Positions 56,208-64,000 of a stretch of DNA of 64,000 nucleotides are shown here, piece by piece (the stretch's first letter is position 1; each line of letters opens with the position of its first letter). The notes beneath the pieces were generated by a model that saw only the letters and a program-made list of their open reading frames with translations, ran no database searches and was not told the DNA's origin. This DNA is from Burkholderiales bacterium 67-32 (GTDB taxonomy: Bacteria > Pseudomonadota > Gammaproteobacteria > Burkholderiales > Burkholderiaceae_B): contig MKUP01000026.1 of NCBI GenBank assembly GCA_001898625.1, positions 62,001 to 126,000 of the forward strand. The letters run 5' to 3'. Made by a program: the position numbers and the translations under genes.

Positions 56208-58502
56208 ATGGTCACCACTCACAATCTCGGTTTTCCGCGCATAGGCGCCAAGCGCGAGCTCAAATTCGGGCTCGAGCGCTACTGGAAGGGCGAATCCTCG
56301 CGCGACGAGCTGAAGGCGCTCGGCGCCCAGTTGCGCGAGTTGAACTGGGCCAGCCAGAAGAACCTGGACCTGGCGCCGGTGGGCGATTTCGCGTTCTACG
56401 ACCAGGTGCTCGACATGAGCTTCACGCTGGGCAACCTGCCCGCGCGCGTGGAAGGTTTCCATGGCGATGCGCTGGACAATTACTTCCGCGTGGCGCGCGG
56501 CCGCTCGGCCGAATCCGCGGACGCGCACGCCGCCTGCTGCGGCGGGGTGGCCGCCGGCGAAATGACGAAGTGGTTCGACACGAATTACCACTACATCGTC
56601 CCCGAATTCACGGCCGACACGACGTTCACGCTGGATGCCTCGCGCTACATCGAACAACTGGCCGAGGCCCGCGCGCAGGGCGTGAAGGCCAAGCCGGTCG
56701 TCATCGGCCCCGTCACCTACCTGTGGCTGGGCAAGGCCAAGGACGACTCCGACAAGCTTGCGCTGCTGCCGCGCCTCTTGCCGGCCTACGTCGAGCTGCT
56801 GGCCACGCTGGCCGCCCAGGGGGCCGAATGGGTGCAGATCGACGAGCCGGTACTGGTCACCGAACTGGCCCCGGCCTGGCGCGAGGCCTTCCGCACCGCC
56901 TACGCCGCGTTCGCGGGCGGCCCGGCGAAGCTGTTGCTGGCCACGTACTTCGGCCAGCTCCAGGAGAACCTGCCGCTGGTGTGCGAGCTGCCCGTGCAGG
57001 GCGTGCACCTGGACGCGGTCAACGCGCGAGGGGAAGTCGAGCCGCTGATCGCCGGCCTGCCGGCCGATCGCGTGGTGTCGCTGGGCGTGATCAATGGCCG
57101 CAACATCTGGAAGACCGACCTGAACGGCGTGCTGGACTGGCTGGTGCCGGTGGCCGCGCAACTGGGCGAGCGCCTGTGGATCGCGCCGTCGTGCTCGCTG
57201 CTGCACGTGCCGGTGGACCTGGACAGCGAACAGAAACTGGATCCCGAGGTCAAGCCGTGGCTGGCCTTCGCGTTGCAGAAGCTGGACGAATTGAAGGTGT
57301 TGGCCGTCGCGTTGCGCGAGGGGCGCATCGCCGCGCAGGAGGAGTTGTTCGCCAATCGCGCCGCGATCGAGGCACGGCGCGCGTCGCCGCGCGTGAACAA
57401 CCCGGCCGTCAAGGAGGCCGTCGCGCGCCTGACCGCGGAAATGGGCCGTCGCCAGCATGCCTATGCCGAGCGGGCCGCGAAGCAGGCCGCGCTGTTGAAG
57501 CTGCCGGCCTTCCCGACCACCACGATCGGTTCGTTCCCGCAGACCGCCGAGATCCGCCATGCGCGCAGCCAGTACAAGGCCGGCGCGCTGGACGAGGCCG
57601 GCTACCTGGCCGCCATGCGGGCCGAGATCGGCCGCAGCGTGCGCGAACAGGAAGCCCTGGGACTGGACGTGCTGGTGCACGGCGAAGCCGAGCGCAACGA
57701 CATGGTCGAGTACTTCGGCGAACAGCTCGAAGGCTATGTGTTCAGCCAGTTCGGCTGGGTCCAGTCGTACGGATCCCGCTGCGTGAAGCCGCCTATCCTG
57801 TTCGGCGACATCAGCCGCCCGGACCCGATGACCGTCGCCTGGATCAAGTACGCGCAGTCGCTGACCGACAAGCCGATGAAGGGCATGGTGACCGGACCGG
57901 TCACCATCCTGAACTGGTCCTTCGTGCGCGACGACCAGCCGCGCTCGGTCTCGTGCCACCAGCTCGCGCTGGCCATCCGCGCCGAGGTCCTGGACCTGGA
58001 GCGCGCGGGTATCAGCGTGATCCAGATCGACGAGGCCGCGCTGCGCGAAGGCTTGCCGCTGCGCCGCGCGCAATGGCAGGAATACCTGGACTGGGCCGTG
58101 GAGTCGTTCCGCATTACCGCCAACGGCGTGCGCGACGAAACCCAGATCCACACGCACATGTGCTATTCGGAGTTCAACGACATCATCCAGGCCATCGCCG
58201 ACATGGATGCGGACGTGATCACCATCGAGACCTCGCGGTCGGATATGGAACTGCTGGATGCGTTCGACGACTTCAAGTACCCGAACGAGATCGGGCCGGG
58301 GGTCTACGACATCCACTCGCCCAACATCCCGACCGAGTCGCACATCGTGCAACTGATGCGCAAGGCGGCCGAGCGCGTGCCGGCCGAGCGCCTGTGGGTC
58401 AATCCGGACTGCGGCCTGAAGACGCGCCAGTGGGCCGAGGTCATCCCGGCGCTGACCAACATGGTGGCCGCGGCCCGCACGCTGCGTAGCCAAGCGAGGT
58501 AA
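56208..58502 (+). CDS. metE: Cobalamin-independent methionine synthase
   Basis: This 764-residue enzyme transfers methyl from 5-methyl-tetrahydropteroyl-triglutamate to homocysteine. The start ATG 56208 ([28 protein letters not shown]) is chosen because the family begins there; AGG is 4 nt upstream, and an ATG at 56196 would add four residues. The N-terminal barrel covers about residues 1-400. The C-terminal catalytic barrel has [35 protein letters not shown], and the zinc ligands in [11 protein letters not shown] (His, Cys), the Glu of TIETSRS and the Cys of NPDCGLKTR. MetR control is likely. The next gene follows after 4 bp. Confidence 0.96.
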   Translation: MVTTHNLGFPRIGAKRELKFGLERYWKGESSRDELKALGAQLRELNWASQKNLDLAPVGDFAFYDQVLDMSFTLGNLPARVEGFHGDALDNYFRVARGRSAESADAHAACCGGVAAGEMTKWFDTNYHYIVPEFTADTTFTLDASRYIEQLAEARAQGVKAKPVVIGPVTYLWLGKAKDDSDKLALLPRLLPAYVELLATLAAQGAEWVQIDEPVLVTELAPAWREAFRTAYAAFAGGPAKLLLATYFGQLQENLPLVCELPVQGVHLDAVNARGEVEPLIAGLPADRVVSLGVINGRNIWKTDLNGVLDWLVPVAAQLGERLWIAPSCSLLHVPVDLDSEQKLDPEVKPWLAFALQKLDELKVLAVALREGRIAAQEELFANRAAIEARRASPRVNNPAVKEAVARLTAEMGRRQHAYAERAAKQAALLKLPAFPTTTIGSFPQTAEIRHARSQYKAGALDEAGYLAAMRAEIGRSVREQEALGLDVLVHGEAERNDMVEYFGEQLEGYVFSQFGWVQSYGSRCVKPPILFGDISRPDPMTVAWIKYAQSLTDKPMKGMVTGPVTILNWSFVRDDQPRSVSCHQLALAIRAEVLDLERAGISVIQIDEAALREGLPLRRAQWQEYLDWAVESFRITANGVRDETQIHTHMCYSEFNDIIQAIADMDADVITIETSRSDMELLDAFDDFKYPNEIGPGVYDIHSPNIPTESHIVQLMRKAAERVPAERLWVNPDCGLKTRQWAEVIPALTNMVAAARTLRSQAR

Positions 58503-58506
58503 GCAC

Positions 58507-59628
58507 ATGAGCCTGCCCTTGAACCCTCCGTTCCGCGCCGATCACGTCGGCAGCTTCCTGCGTCCGGCCTACCTGATCGAGGCGCGCGACCGCCATGCCA
58601 AAGGCGAGATCACGGCCGAGGAACTTCGGCGCGTCGAAGACCGCGCCATCGCCGAGATCGTCAAGTTCCAGGAAGACGTCGGCTTGAAGAGCATCACCGA
58701 CGGCGAGTTCCGCCGGACCTATTTCCACGTCGATTTCCTGCGCCGGCTGGGCGGCGTGTCCAGCGGCGAGCCGGTCGCGGTGCAGCGGCCCGACGGCAAG
58801 ACCGAACTCGCGCCGCCCGTCATTACGGTGGTCGACAAGGTGCGCCACGTGGCCGACATCCAGCGCGCCGACTTCGAATACCTGCAAAGCCAGTTGGCGC
58901 CCGGCAGCGTCGGCAAGGTGGCGATCCCGTCGCCGACCATGCTGCACTTTCGCGGCGGCCGCGCTGGCATCAGCGCCCGGCACTATCCCGAACTCGACCC
59001 CGATTTCTACGACGACGTCGCGCGCGCCTACGGCGACGAACTGAAGTCGCTGGCGGCGGCCGGCTGCCGCTACGTGCAGCTCGACGACACCAACCTGGCC
59101 TACCTGTGCGACGCCCGCATGCGCGCCGCAGCCTCCGGCCGGGGCGACGATCCCGACGAGCTGCCGCACCGCTACGCCCGGTTCATCAACAAGGTGGCGG
59201 CGCACAAGCCCGAAGGCATGGTCCTGGCCATCCACCTGTGCCGGGGCAACTTCAAGAGCACCTTCGCCGCCAGCGGCGGCTACGAACCGGTGGCCGAGGC
59301 CCTGCTGGCCGAGATGAACGTCGACGCCTACTTCCTGGAATACGACGACGACCGCAGCGGCGACTTCCGCCCCCTGCGTTTCCTGCCCAAAGGCAAGATC
59401 GCCGTGCTTGGCCTGGTCAGCACCAAGTTCGGCGAACTGGAGTCCAAGGACGACCTGAAACGCCGCATCGACGAAGCCGCGCGCCATGCCCCGCTGGAGC
59501 AGCTCGCGTTGTCGCCGCAGTGCGGTTTCGCCAGCACCGTGCACGGCAACGACATCGCCGTGGCGGCCCAGCGCGACAAGCTCAGGCTGGTGCTGGATAC
59601 GGCGCGCGACGTGTGGGGCGACCACTGA
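58507..59628 (+). CDS. MetE C-terminal-like methyltransferase (cobalamin-independent methionine synthase family, YxjG/YxjH type)
   Basis: This 373-residue single-barrel relative of the MetE catalytic half has [48 protein letters not shown], and zinc ligands recognisable in [11 protein letters not shown] (His, Cys), [14 protein letters not shown] (Glu) and [12 protein letters not shown] (Cys). It starts 4 bp after metE. Because it lacks the N-terminal folate-binding half, it may use another methyl donor or partner protein. It is close to Bacillus YxjG/YxjH, whose donor is not settled. Confidence 0.88.
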   Translation: MSLPLNPPFRADHVGSFLRPAYLIEARDRHAKGEITAEELRRVEDRAIAEIVKFQEDVGLKSITDGEFRRTYFHVDFLRRLGGVSSGEPVAVQRPDGKTELAPPVITVVDKVRHVADIQRADFEYLQSQLAPGSVGKVAIPSPTMLHFRGGRAGISARHYPELDPDFYDDVARAYGDELKSLAAAGCRYVQLDDTNLAYLCDARMRAAASGRGDDPDELPHRYARFINKVAAHKPEGMVLAIHLCRGNFKSTFAASGGYEPVAEALLAEMNVDAYFLEYDDDRSGDFRPLRFLPKGKIAVLGLVSTKFGELESKDDLKRRIDEAARHAPLEQLALSPQCGFASTVHGNDIAVAAQRDKLRLVLDTARDVWGDH

Positions 59629-59654
59629 CGGCCAGGGCCGGACCGGGGCATTCC

Positions 59655-60335
59655 ATGACGACTTCGCCACCGCGGCAAACGCTGCCCCTGCCTGGCGGCC
59701 ACGACAAGGTCCTGCTGCATTCCTGCTGCGCCCCGTGTTCGGGCGAAGTCATGGAGGCCATGCTTGCGTCGGGCATCGCCTACACCATCTTCTTCTACAA
59801 CCCGAACATCCATCCGCGCAAGGAATACGACCTGCGCAAGGACGAGAACATCCGCTTCGCGGAGAAGTTCGGCGTGCCTTTCATCGATGCCGACTACGAC
59901 CGCGACGACTGGTTCGCGCGGGCGCGCGGCATGGAGCACGAGCCGGAGCGCGGCATACGCTGCACCATGTGTTTCGACATGCGTTTCGAGCGGACGGCGC
60001 TGTACGCGCATGAGCACGGCTTTCCGGTGATGACCAGTTCCCTGGGCATCTCGCGCTGGAAGAACATGCAGCAGATCAATGACTGCGGGCATCGCGCGGC
60101 TGCGCGCTATCCCGGCCTGGCGTACTGGGACTACAACTGGCGCAAGGCAGGCGGGTCGGCGCGGATGATCGAGATCAGCAAGCGGGAGGCGTTCTACCAG
60201 CAGGAGTATTGCGGATGCGTCTATTCCCTGCGGGATACGAATCTGCACAGGAAGGCGAATCAGCGGGCGCCGATACGGATCGGGGTCTTGTATTACGGGC
60301 GGCCCGATCCCGACGGGGAGGCCCAGGACGGCTGA
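59655..60335 (+). CDS. queH: Epoxyqueuosine reductase QueH
   Basis: This 226-residue iron-sulfur enzyme performs the last step of queuosine synthesis in tRNA. ATG 59655 begins [26 protein letters not shown] (C24, C25, C28), [57 protein letters not shown] and [12 protein letters not shown] carry the conserved cysteines and Arg/Asn of QueH (DUF208). It lies 26 bp after the MetE-like gene on the same strand and may be co-transcribed. The paralogous cobalamin enzyme QueG is not in the window. Confidence 0.92.
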   Translation: MTTSPPRQTLPLPGGHDKVLLHSCCAPCSGEVMEAMLASGIAYTIFFYNPNIHPRKEYDLRKDENIRFAEKFGVPFIDADYDRDDWFARARGMEHEPERGIRCTMCFDMRFERTALYAHEHGFPVMTSSLGISRWKNMQQINDCGHRAAARYPGLAYWDYNWRKAGGSARMIEISKREAFYQQEYCGCVYSLRDTNLHRKANQRAPIRIGVLYYGRPDPDGEAQDG

Positions 60336-60463
60336 GACAGCGGCCCCGGGCCGCCGCGACCATCGCCCCGGCGCGAATCGGCCGGCAATACATGTTCGAT
60401 TCAGGCCAACGTAAGGATATGAGTCCGAGAATGGACTCCATAAGTTCAAAAGGAGACATCATC

Positions 60464-61672
60464 ATGTCTCGATATCTACTGCGGGCCTTACCCGCTTTGG
60501 CGTTTGTCCTGTGCTCCGGCGCGTCGGCCGCCACCCCGGCTCCGACCATCGTCCTGGGGGCCTCCATCCAGCTCACCGGCCCCGTCGCCAACACCGGACG
60601 CTACTACCGCGATGCCTACCAGATCGCGGTCGATCAGATCAACGCCGCCGGCGGCGTGAAGATCGGCGGTGTGCCCCACAAGCTGGCGCTCAAGATCTAT
60701 GACAACCAGTCCGACGTGAACCTGAGCGTGCGCCAATATACGCAGCTCGTCACCCAAGACAAGGTCAACCTGCTGCTGGGCCCCTTCGCCAGCAACTTCG
60801 CACTGGCCGACTCCGCCGTCGCGGAAAAATACAAGGTACCCATGGTGCAGGGCGGCGGCGCGTCGGACCAGATTTTCTCGCGCAAATTCAAATACATATT
60901 CGGCACCTTGGCGCCCGCCAGCAATTACTTCGGCAGCACGGTCGACATGCTCAAGGCGCTCAAGCCGGTGCCGGCCAGCGTGGCGCTGCTGTATGCGGAC
61001 GACGCGTTCGATGTCTCGGTCGCCCAGGGCACGCGTCCGCTGCTGAAATCCGCGGGGCTGCAGGTGGCGATGGACGAGCGCTACAGCACCAACGCTACGG
61101 ACTTCGCCTCGCTCCTGTCGCAGATCAAGAGCAAGAAGGTGGACGCGGTCCTGGTGGCCGGGCACGAGACGGAGATCCTGAATTTCGTGCGGCAGGCCAA
61201 GAGCCTCGCCGTCGCGCCCAAGTTGTACTCGTTCACGGTCGGCGTTCCGTCGGAGGACTTCCGCAAGGCGCTTGGGGCCGATGCGGACTACGCCTTCGGC
61301 ATGACGGCGTGGCTCCCGTCCGCGGCACTGAAGGACCGCTGGTTCGGCGATGCCGAGCAGTTCGCCCAGGCCTACAAGACGAAGTATGGCTATGACCCGG
61401 ACTACCACGCGGCCTCGGGCGTGGCCGACGTCCAGGCCCTGGTCCAGGCCATGGAAAGCGCCGGCAGCCTGAATCCGCAGAAAGTGCGCGACGCCCTGGC
61501 CAAGACCCGCTTCGACAGCCTGTATGGTCCCATCGCCTTCAACGCCCAGGGGCAGATCGATTTGCCGCAGGTGGTGATCCAGGTCCAGGGCGACAAGCTG
61601 GCCGAGGTCTATGGCGCCAAGGGTTTCATCACGCAGCCCAAGTATCCGATGCCGGCCTGGGACGAGCGCTAA
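60464..61672 (+). CDS. Branched-chain amino acid/amide-type ABC transporter substrate-binding protein
   Basis: This 402-residue periplasmic binding protein (Peripla_BP_6, LivJ-like) has ATG 60464 with AGGAG 8 nt upstream. The signal peptide is [24 protein letters not shown]. It has [73 protein letters not shown] and [18 protein letters not shown], the common two-lobe pattern. The substrate may be an amino acid, amide or aromatic acid. It heads a transporter operon; the 128 bp before it holds no gene I can see. Confidence 0.88.
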   Translation: MSRYLLRALPALAFVLCSGASAATPAPTIVLGASIQLTGPVANTGRYYRDAYQIAVDQINAAGGVKIGGVPHKLALKIYDNQSDVNLSVRQYTQLVTQDKVNLLLGPFASNFALADSAVAEKYKVPMVQGGGASDQIFSRKFKYIFGTLAPASNYFGSTVDMLKALKPVPASVALLYADDAFDVSVAQGTRPLLKSAGLQVAMDERYSTNATDFASLLSQIKSKKVDAVLVAGHETEILNFVRQAKSLAVAPKLYSFTVGVPSEDFRKALGADADYAFGMTAWLPSAALKDRWFGDAEQFAQAYKTKYGYDPDYHAASGVADVQALVQAMESAGSLNPQKVRDALAKTRFDSLYGPIAFNAQGQIDLPQVVIQVQGDKLAEVYGAKGFITQPKYPMPAWDER

Positions 61673-61699
61673 GGGGTTCGGGCGTCTAGGGGACACGCG

Positions 61700-62563
61700 A
61701 TGGACCTGCTTGCGCAAATCCTGGTCAACGGCCTCCTGCTCGGGGGGCTGTATGCGGTGATGGCGCAGGGGCTGGCGCTGGTGTGGGGCGTGCTGAACAT
61801 CGTCAACCTTGCGCATGGCGCGTTCATCATGCTGGGCGCCTACACGTCCTGGTATCTGTACACGGACCTTGGCGTGGATCCGTTCCTGGGGTTGCCGATC
61901 ACGGCCGCGGCCATGTTCGTACTCGGCTACGCCTTGCAGCGCGGGCTGTTGAACCTGGTGGTGCGGGCGCCCATGTTCAATACGCTGCTCATCACCTTCG
62001 GCCTGGAGGTCGTGCTGACCTACCTGGCGCAACTGGCCTTCTCGGCGGACTTCCGCACGATCAATCCTCCGTATGCGGGCAACAGCTACGCGCTCGGTCC
62101 CGTGACCCTGCCCATGGCGCGGCTGGCCGCCTTCGGCGTGGCGGTGGCGCTGACACTGGGCATGTGGCTGTTCCTGCTGCACAGCCGGCTGGGCCGCGCC
62201 ATCCGCGCCACCGCGCAGAACCTGGTGGCGGCGCGACTCTATGGCGTGGAGCCGCGTCATCTCTATGCCGTCACGTTCGGACTGGGCCTCGCGCTGGCCG
62301 GCGCGGCCGGCGGCCTGTACGGAACGGTCTCGCAGATCAATCCCTACATCGGGGCCACGCTGACCGCGAAGTGCTTCGCCATTTCCATCATCGGCGGATT
62401 GGACAATCCGCTGGGGGTCCTGGTCGGCGGGTTGTTCCTGGGCATCATCGAATCGCTCACCACGCTGTACGTGGGGCCGACGTTCGCCGACGTCGCCAGC
62501 TTCGGCATCCTGGTGCTGGTGCTGTTCCTGCGGCCCAGCGGCCTCCTTGGCAGAGCGGCATGA
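61700..62563 (+). CDS. LivH-like ABC permease
   Basis: This 287-residue permease has about eight predicted helices, beginning LLAQILVNGLLLGGLYAVMAQGLALVWGVLNIVNLAHGAFIMLGAY, the LivH hallmark. The EAA-type loop and GKCFAISIIGGLDNPLGVLVGGLFLGIIESL-like sequence (here TAKCFAISIIGG) lie near the C-terminus. ATG 61700 follows the binding protein by 27 bp, and its stop overlaps the next start by 4 bp. Confidence 0.93.
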   Translation: MDLLAQILVNGLLLGGLYAVMAQGLALVWGVLNIVNLAHGAFIMLGAYTSWYLYTDLGVDPFLGLPITAAAMFVLGYALQRGLLNLVVRAPMFNTLLITFGLEVVLTYLAQLAFSADFRTINPPYAGNSYALGPVTLPMARLAAFGVAVALTLGMWLFLLHSRLGRAIRATAQNLVAARLYGVEPRHLYAVTFGLGLALAGAAGGLYGTVSQINPYIGATLTAKCFAISIIGGLDNPLGVLVGGLFLGIIESLTTLYVGPTFADVASFGILVLVLFLRPSGLLGRAA

Positions 62564-63507
62564 ACACCCGGCGCGCGATCCTGGCACTGGTCGCGCTGGT
62601 GGCGTTGGCCGGCGTGCCCTGGTACGGCTCGGACGTACTGGTGCAGTTCGGCATCAACACGCTGTTGCTGGCCGTGTTGGCCCAGGGCTGGAACATCATC
62701 GGCGGGTATGCCGGCTATGCGTCCTTCGGCAATTCGGTGTTCTATGGCCTGGGTAGCTATGGCGTAGCCATCGCCATGGTGCAGTGGGAATTGCCCTTCG
62801 CGGCAGGACTGGCGCTGGGCGTGGTGTTCGCGGTGGCCTTCGCGCTGCTGCTGGGCATGCCGGTGCTGCGCCTGCGCGGCCACTACTTTGCCATCGCCAC
62901 GCTCGCACTGGCGCAAGTTATGACGGCCATCGTTTCCAACATCGAACTGGCCGGCCAGAACATCGGGCTGGTCCTGCCGCCGCTGAACAACGACCCGCTG
63001 TTCTACGAATTGTCGCTGGGGCTGCTGGCGCTGGCCACGCTGACCGTCGCGTGGCTGACGCGCAGCAAATTCGGTTTCGGCCTGATCGCGATCCGGGAGA
63101 ACGAAGAGGGCGCGGCCGTCATGGGCGTGAACACCACCCTCTACAAAGTGGCGGCGTTCGCGCTGTCGGGCGTGTTCAGCGCGCTGGCCGGCGGTATCCA
63201 TGCCTACTGGATCACGTTCCTGGATCCGGAAAGCGCTTTCGACATCAGCCTGAACGTCAAGATGATCATCATGGCCGTGTTCGGCGGTGCGGGCACGGTG
63301 CTCGGTCCCGTCGTCGGCGCCTTTTCCCTGTCGGCCATATCCGAGTTGCTGTCCAGCGAAATCACCAGCGTCGCGGGCCTGTTTTTCGGCATGGTCATCG
63401 TCGCGGCGGTGGTGCTGATGCCTCGCGGGTTGGCCGATGTGCTGCGCCGCTACCGTAAATCGGGATGGCGCTACTTCATCGAAAACATCCGGATGCACAG
63501 GCTATGA
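62560..63507 (+). CDS. LivM-like ABC permease
   Basis: This 315-residue permease has about nine predicted helices. [33 protein letters not shown] and [19 protein letters not shown] are typical LivM stretches, and [39 protein letters not shown] is the ATPase-contact region. ATG 62560 overlaps the livH-like stop, and its own stop overlaps the ATPase start (ATGA at 63504). Confidence 0.93.
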   Translation: MNTRRAILALVALVALAGVPWYGSDVLVQFGINTLLLAVLAQGWNIIGGYAGYASFGNSVFYGLGSYGVAIAMVQWELPFAAGLALGVVFAVAFALLLGMPVLRLRGHYFAIATLALAQVMTAIVSNIELAGQNIGLVLPPLNNDPLFYELSLGLLALATLTVAWLTRSKFGFGLIAIRENEEGAAVMGVNTTLYKVAAFALSGVFSALAGGIHAYWITFLDPESAFDISLNVKMIIMAVFGGAGTVLGPVVGAFSLSAISELLSSEITSVAGLFFGMVIVAAVVLMPRGLADVLRRYRKSGWRYFIENIRMHRL

Positions 63508-64000
63508 CCGCCATCCTGGAAATCCGCAACGTCACGCGGCGCTTCGCCGGACTGGTGGCCGTGAACCAGGTCAGCTTCACGCTGGGCGAAGGAGAGATCC
63601 TTGGCTTGATAGGACCGAATGGCGCCGGCAAGACCACCTTGGTCAGCCTGATCAGCGGTACGCTCGCCCCCACGACGGGCGACATCCTGTACCAGGGCAA
63701 GCCGATCGGCCATCTGCCTGCCTACCGCCGGGCTCGCCAGGGCATCGGCCGGACGTTCCAGATCATGCGTCCCTTCCCGGGATTGTCCGTGCTGGACAAC
63801 GTCGCGGTGGGAGCGTTGTTCGGTCGCGATGGCGGCCAGCCCGACCTGGCCAAGGCCCGCGAGCAGGCCCGCGCCTGCCTGGATTTCGTCGGCCTGGGCC
63901 GTGCGGCGGGCCAGCGGGCCGACGAACTGGGCGGCCCTGGCCGCAAGCGGCTCGAACTGGCGAAGGCCCTGGCCATGCAGCCCCGGGTCTTGCTTTGCGA
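63504..64000 (+). CDS. LivG-like ABC transporter ATP-binding protein, 3' end cut by window edge
   Basis: I translated this directly from the plus strand: ATG 63504 gives [21 protein letters not shown], and the frame is open to base 64000 (165 residues). Walker A is [17 protein letters not shown]. The Q-loop region is [21 protein letters not shown]. The signature segment reads [16 protein letters not shown], a LivG-type variant of the usual LSGGQ. The Walker B begins at the very edge (RVLLCD). A LivF partner is expected beyond the window. Confidence 0.92.
   Translation, partial: MTAILEIRNVTRRFAGLVAVNQVSFTLGEGEILGLIGPNGAGKTTLVSLISGTLAPTTGDILYQGKPIGHLPAYRRARQGIGRTFQIMRPFPGLSVLDNVAVGALFGRDGGQPDLAKAREQARACLDFVGLGRAAGQRADELGGPGRKRLELAKALAMQPRVLLC

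Noticed and set aside
56121-56208. An N-terminal extension of MetE starting at 56121
   Set aside because: The extra residues do not resemble MetE, begin inside the MetR operator, and lack a ribosome-binding site.

Overview
The window is GC-rich, densely packed betaproteobacterial chromosome and most resembles the Alcaligenaceae (Bordetella/Achromobacter). The basis is the housekeeping run carA-carB-greA-yhbY-rlmE-ftsH-folP-glmM followed by ppx/ppk and pstSCAB, an order I associate with that family; no rRNA or species-diagnostic gene is present, so genus is an inference. I saw no tRNA, rRNA, CRISPR array, insertion sequence or integrase.

Positions 1-21.2 kb hold an exopolysaccharide (EPS) locus of the epsF/epsG/epsL type. 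A short left arm (initiating sugar-phosphate transferase, cut by the window edge, and a WecG/TagA glycosyltransferase) and a long minus-strand operon (EpsF chain-length protein, EpsG kinase, Wzy-like polymerase/ligase, secreted GH-A hydrolase, acyltransferase, two GT2 enzymes, flippase, NodB deacetylase, two more acyltransferases) flank a plus-strand group (Wza-like export protein, EpsL-like barrel, GMC oxidoreductase, epimerase, glycosyltransferase-like protein). Nearly every junction in the minus-strand operon overlaps by 4 or 8 bp. The EpsG kinase starts with two tandem 24-residue repeats that fit the MshEN cyclic-di-GMP-binding pattern.

Positions 21.3-36 kb are core genes: transaldolase, carbamoyl-phosphate synthetase (carAB, with a strongly structured leader), an MscS-related membrane protein, greA behind a leader terminator, a DUF4149 protein, a YhbY protein, rlmE, ftsH, folP, glmM and sixA. 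Three copies of a three-hairpin intergenic repeat lie directly after greA, ftsH and sixA. A fourth, inverted copy makes a 254-bp palindrome with the sixA copy.

Positions 35.5-51.6 kb look like a phosphate-response neighbourhood: Pho-box-like sites precede sixA (weak), an olsB-like acyltransferase, ppk (divergent from ppx) and pstS-pstC-pstA-pstB. A five-gene iron/siderophore uptake unit (MFS permease, cupin, PepSY protein, TonB receptor, AraC regulator) with two Fur-box-like sites sits between ppk and pstS. phoU does not follow pstB.

Positions 51.6-64 kb carry a TPM-domain membrane protein, a clostripain-family lipoprotein, metR divergent from metE, a short MetE-like enzyme, queH, and a branched-chain/amide-type ABC transporter (binding protein, two permeases and an ATPase cut by the right edge).
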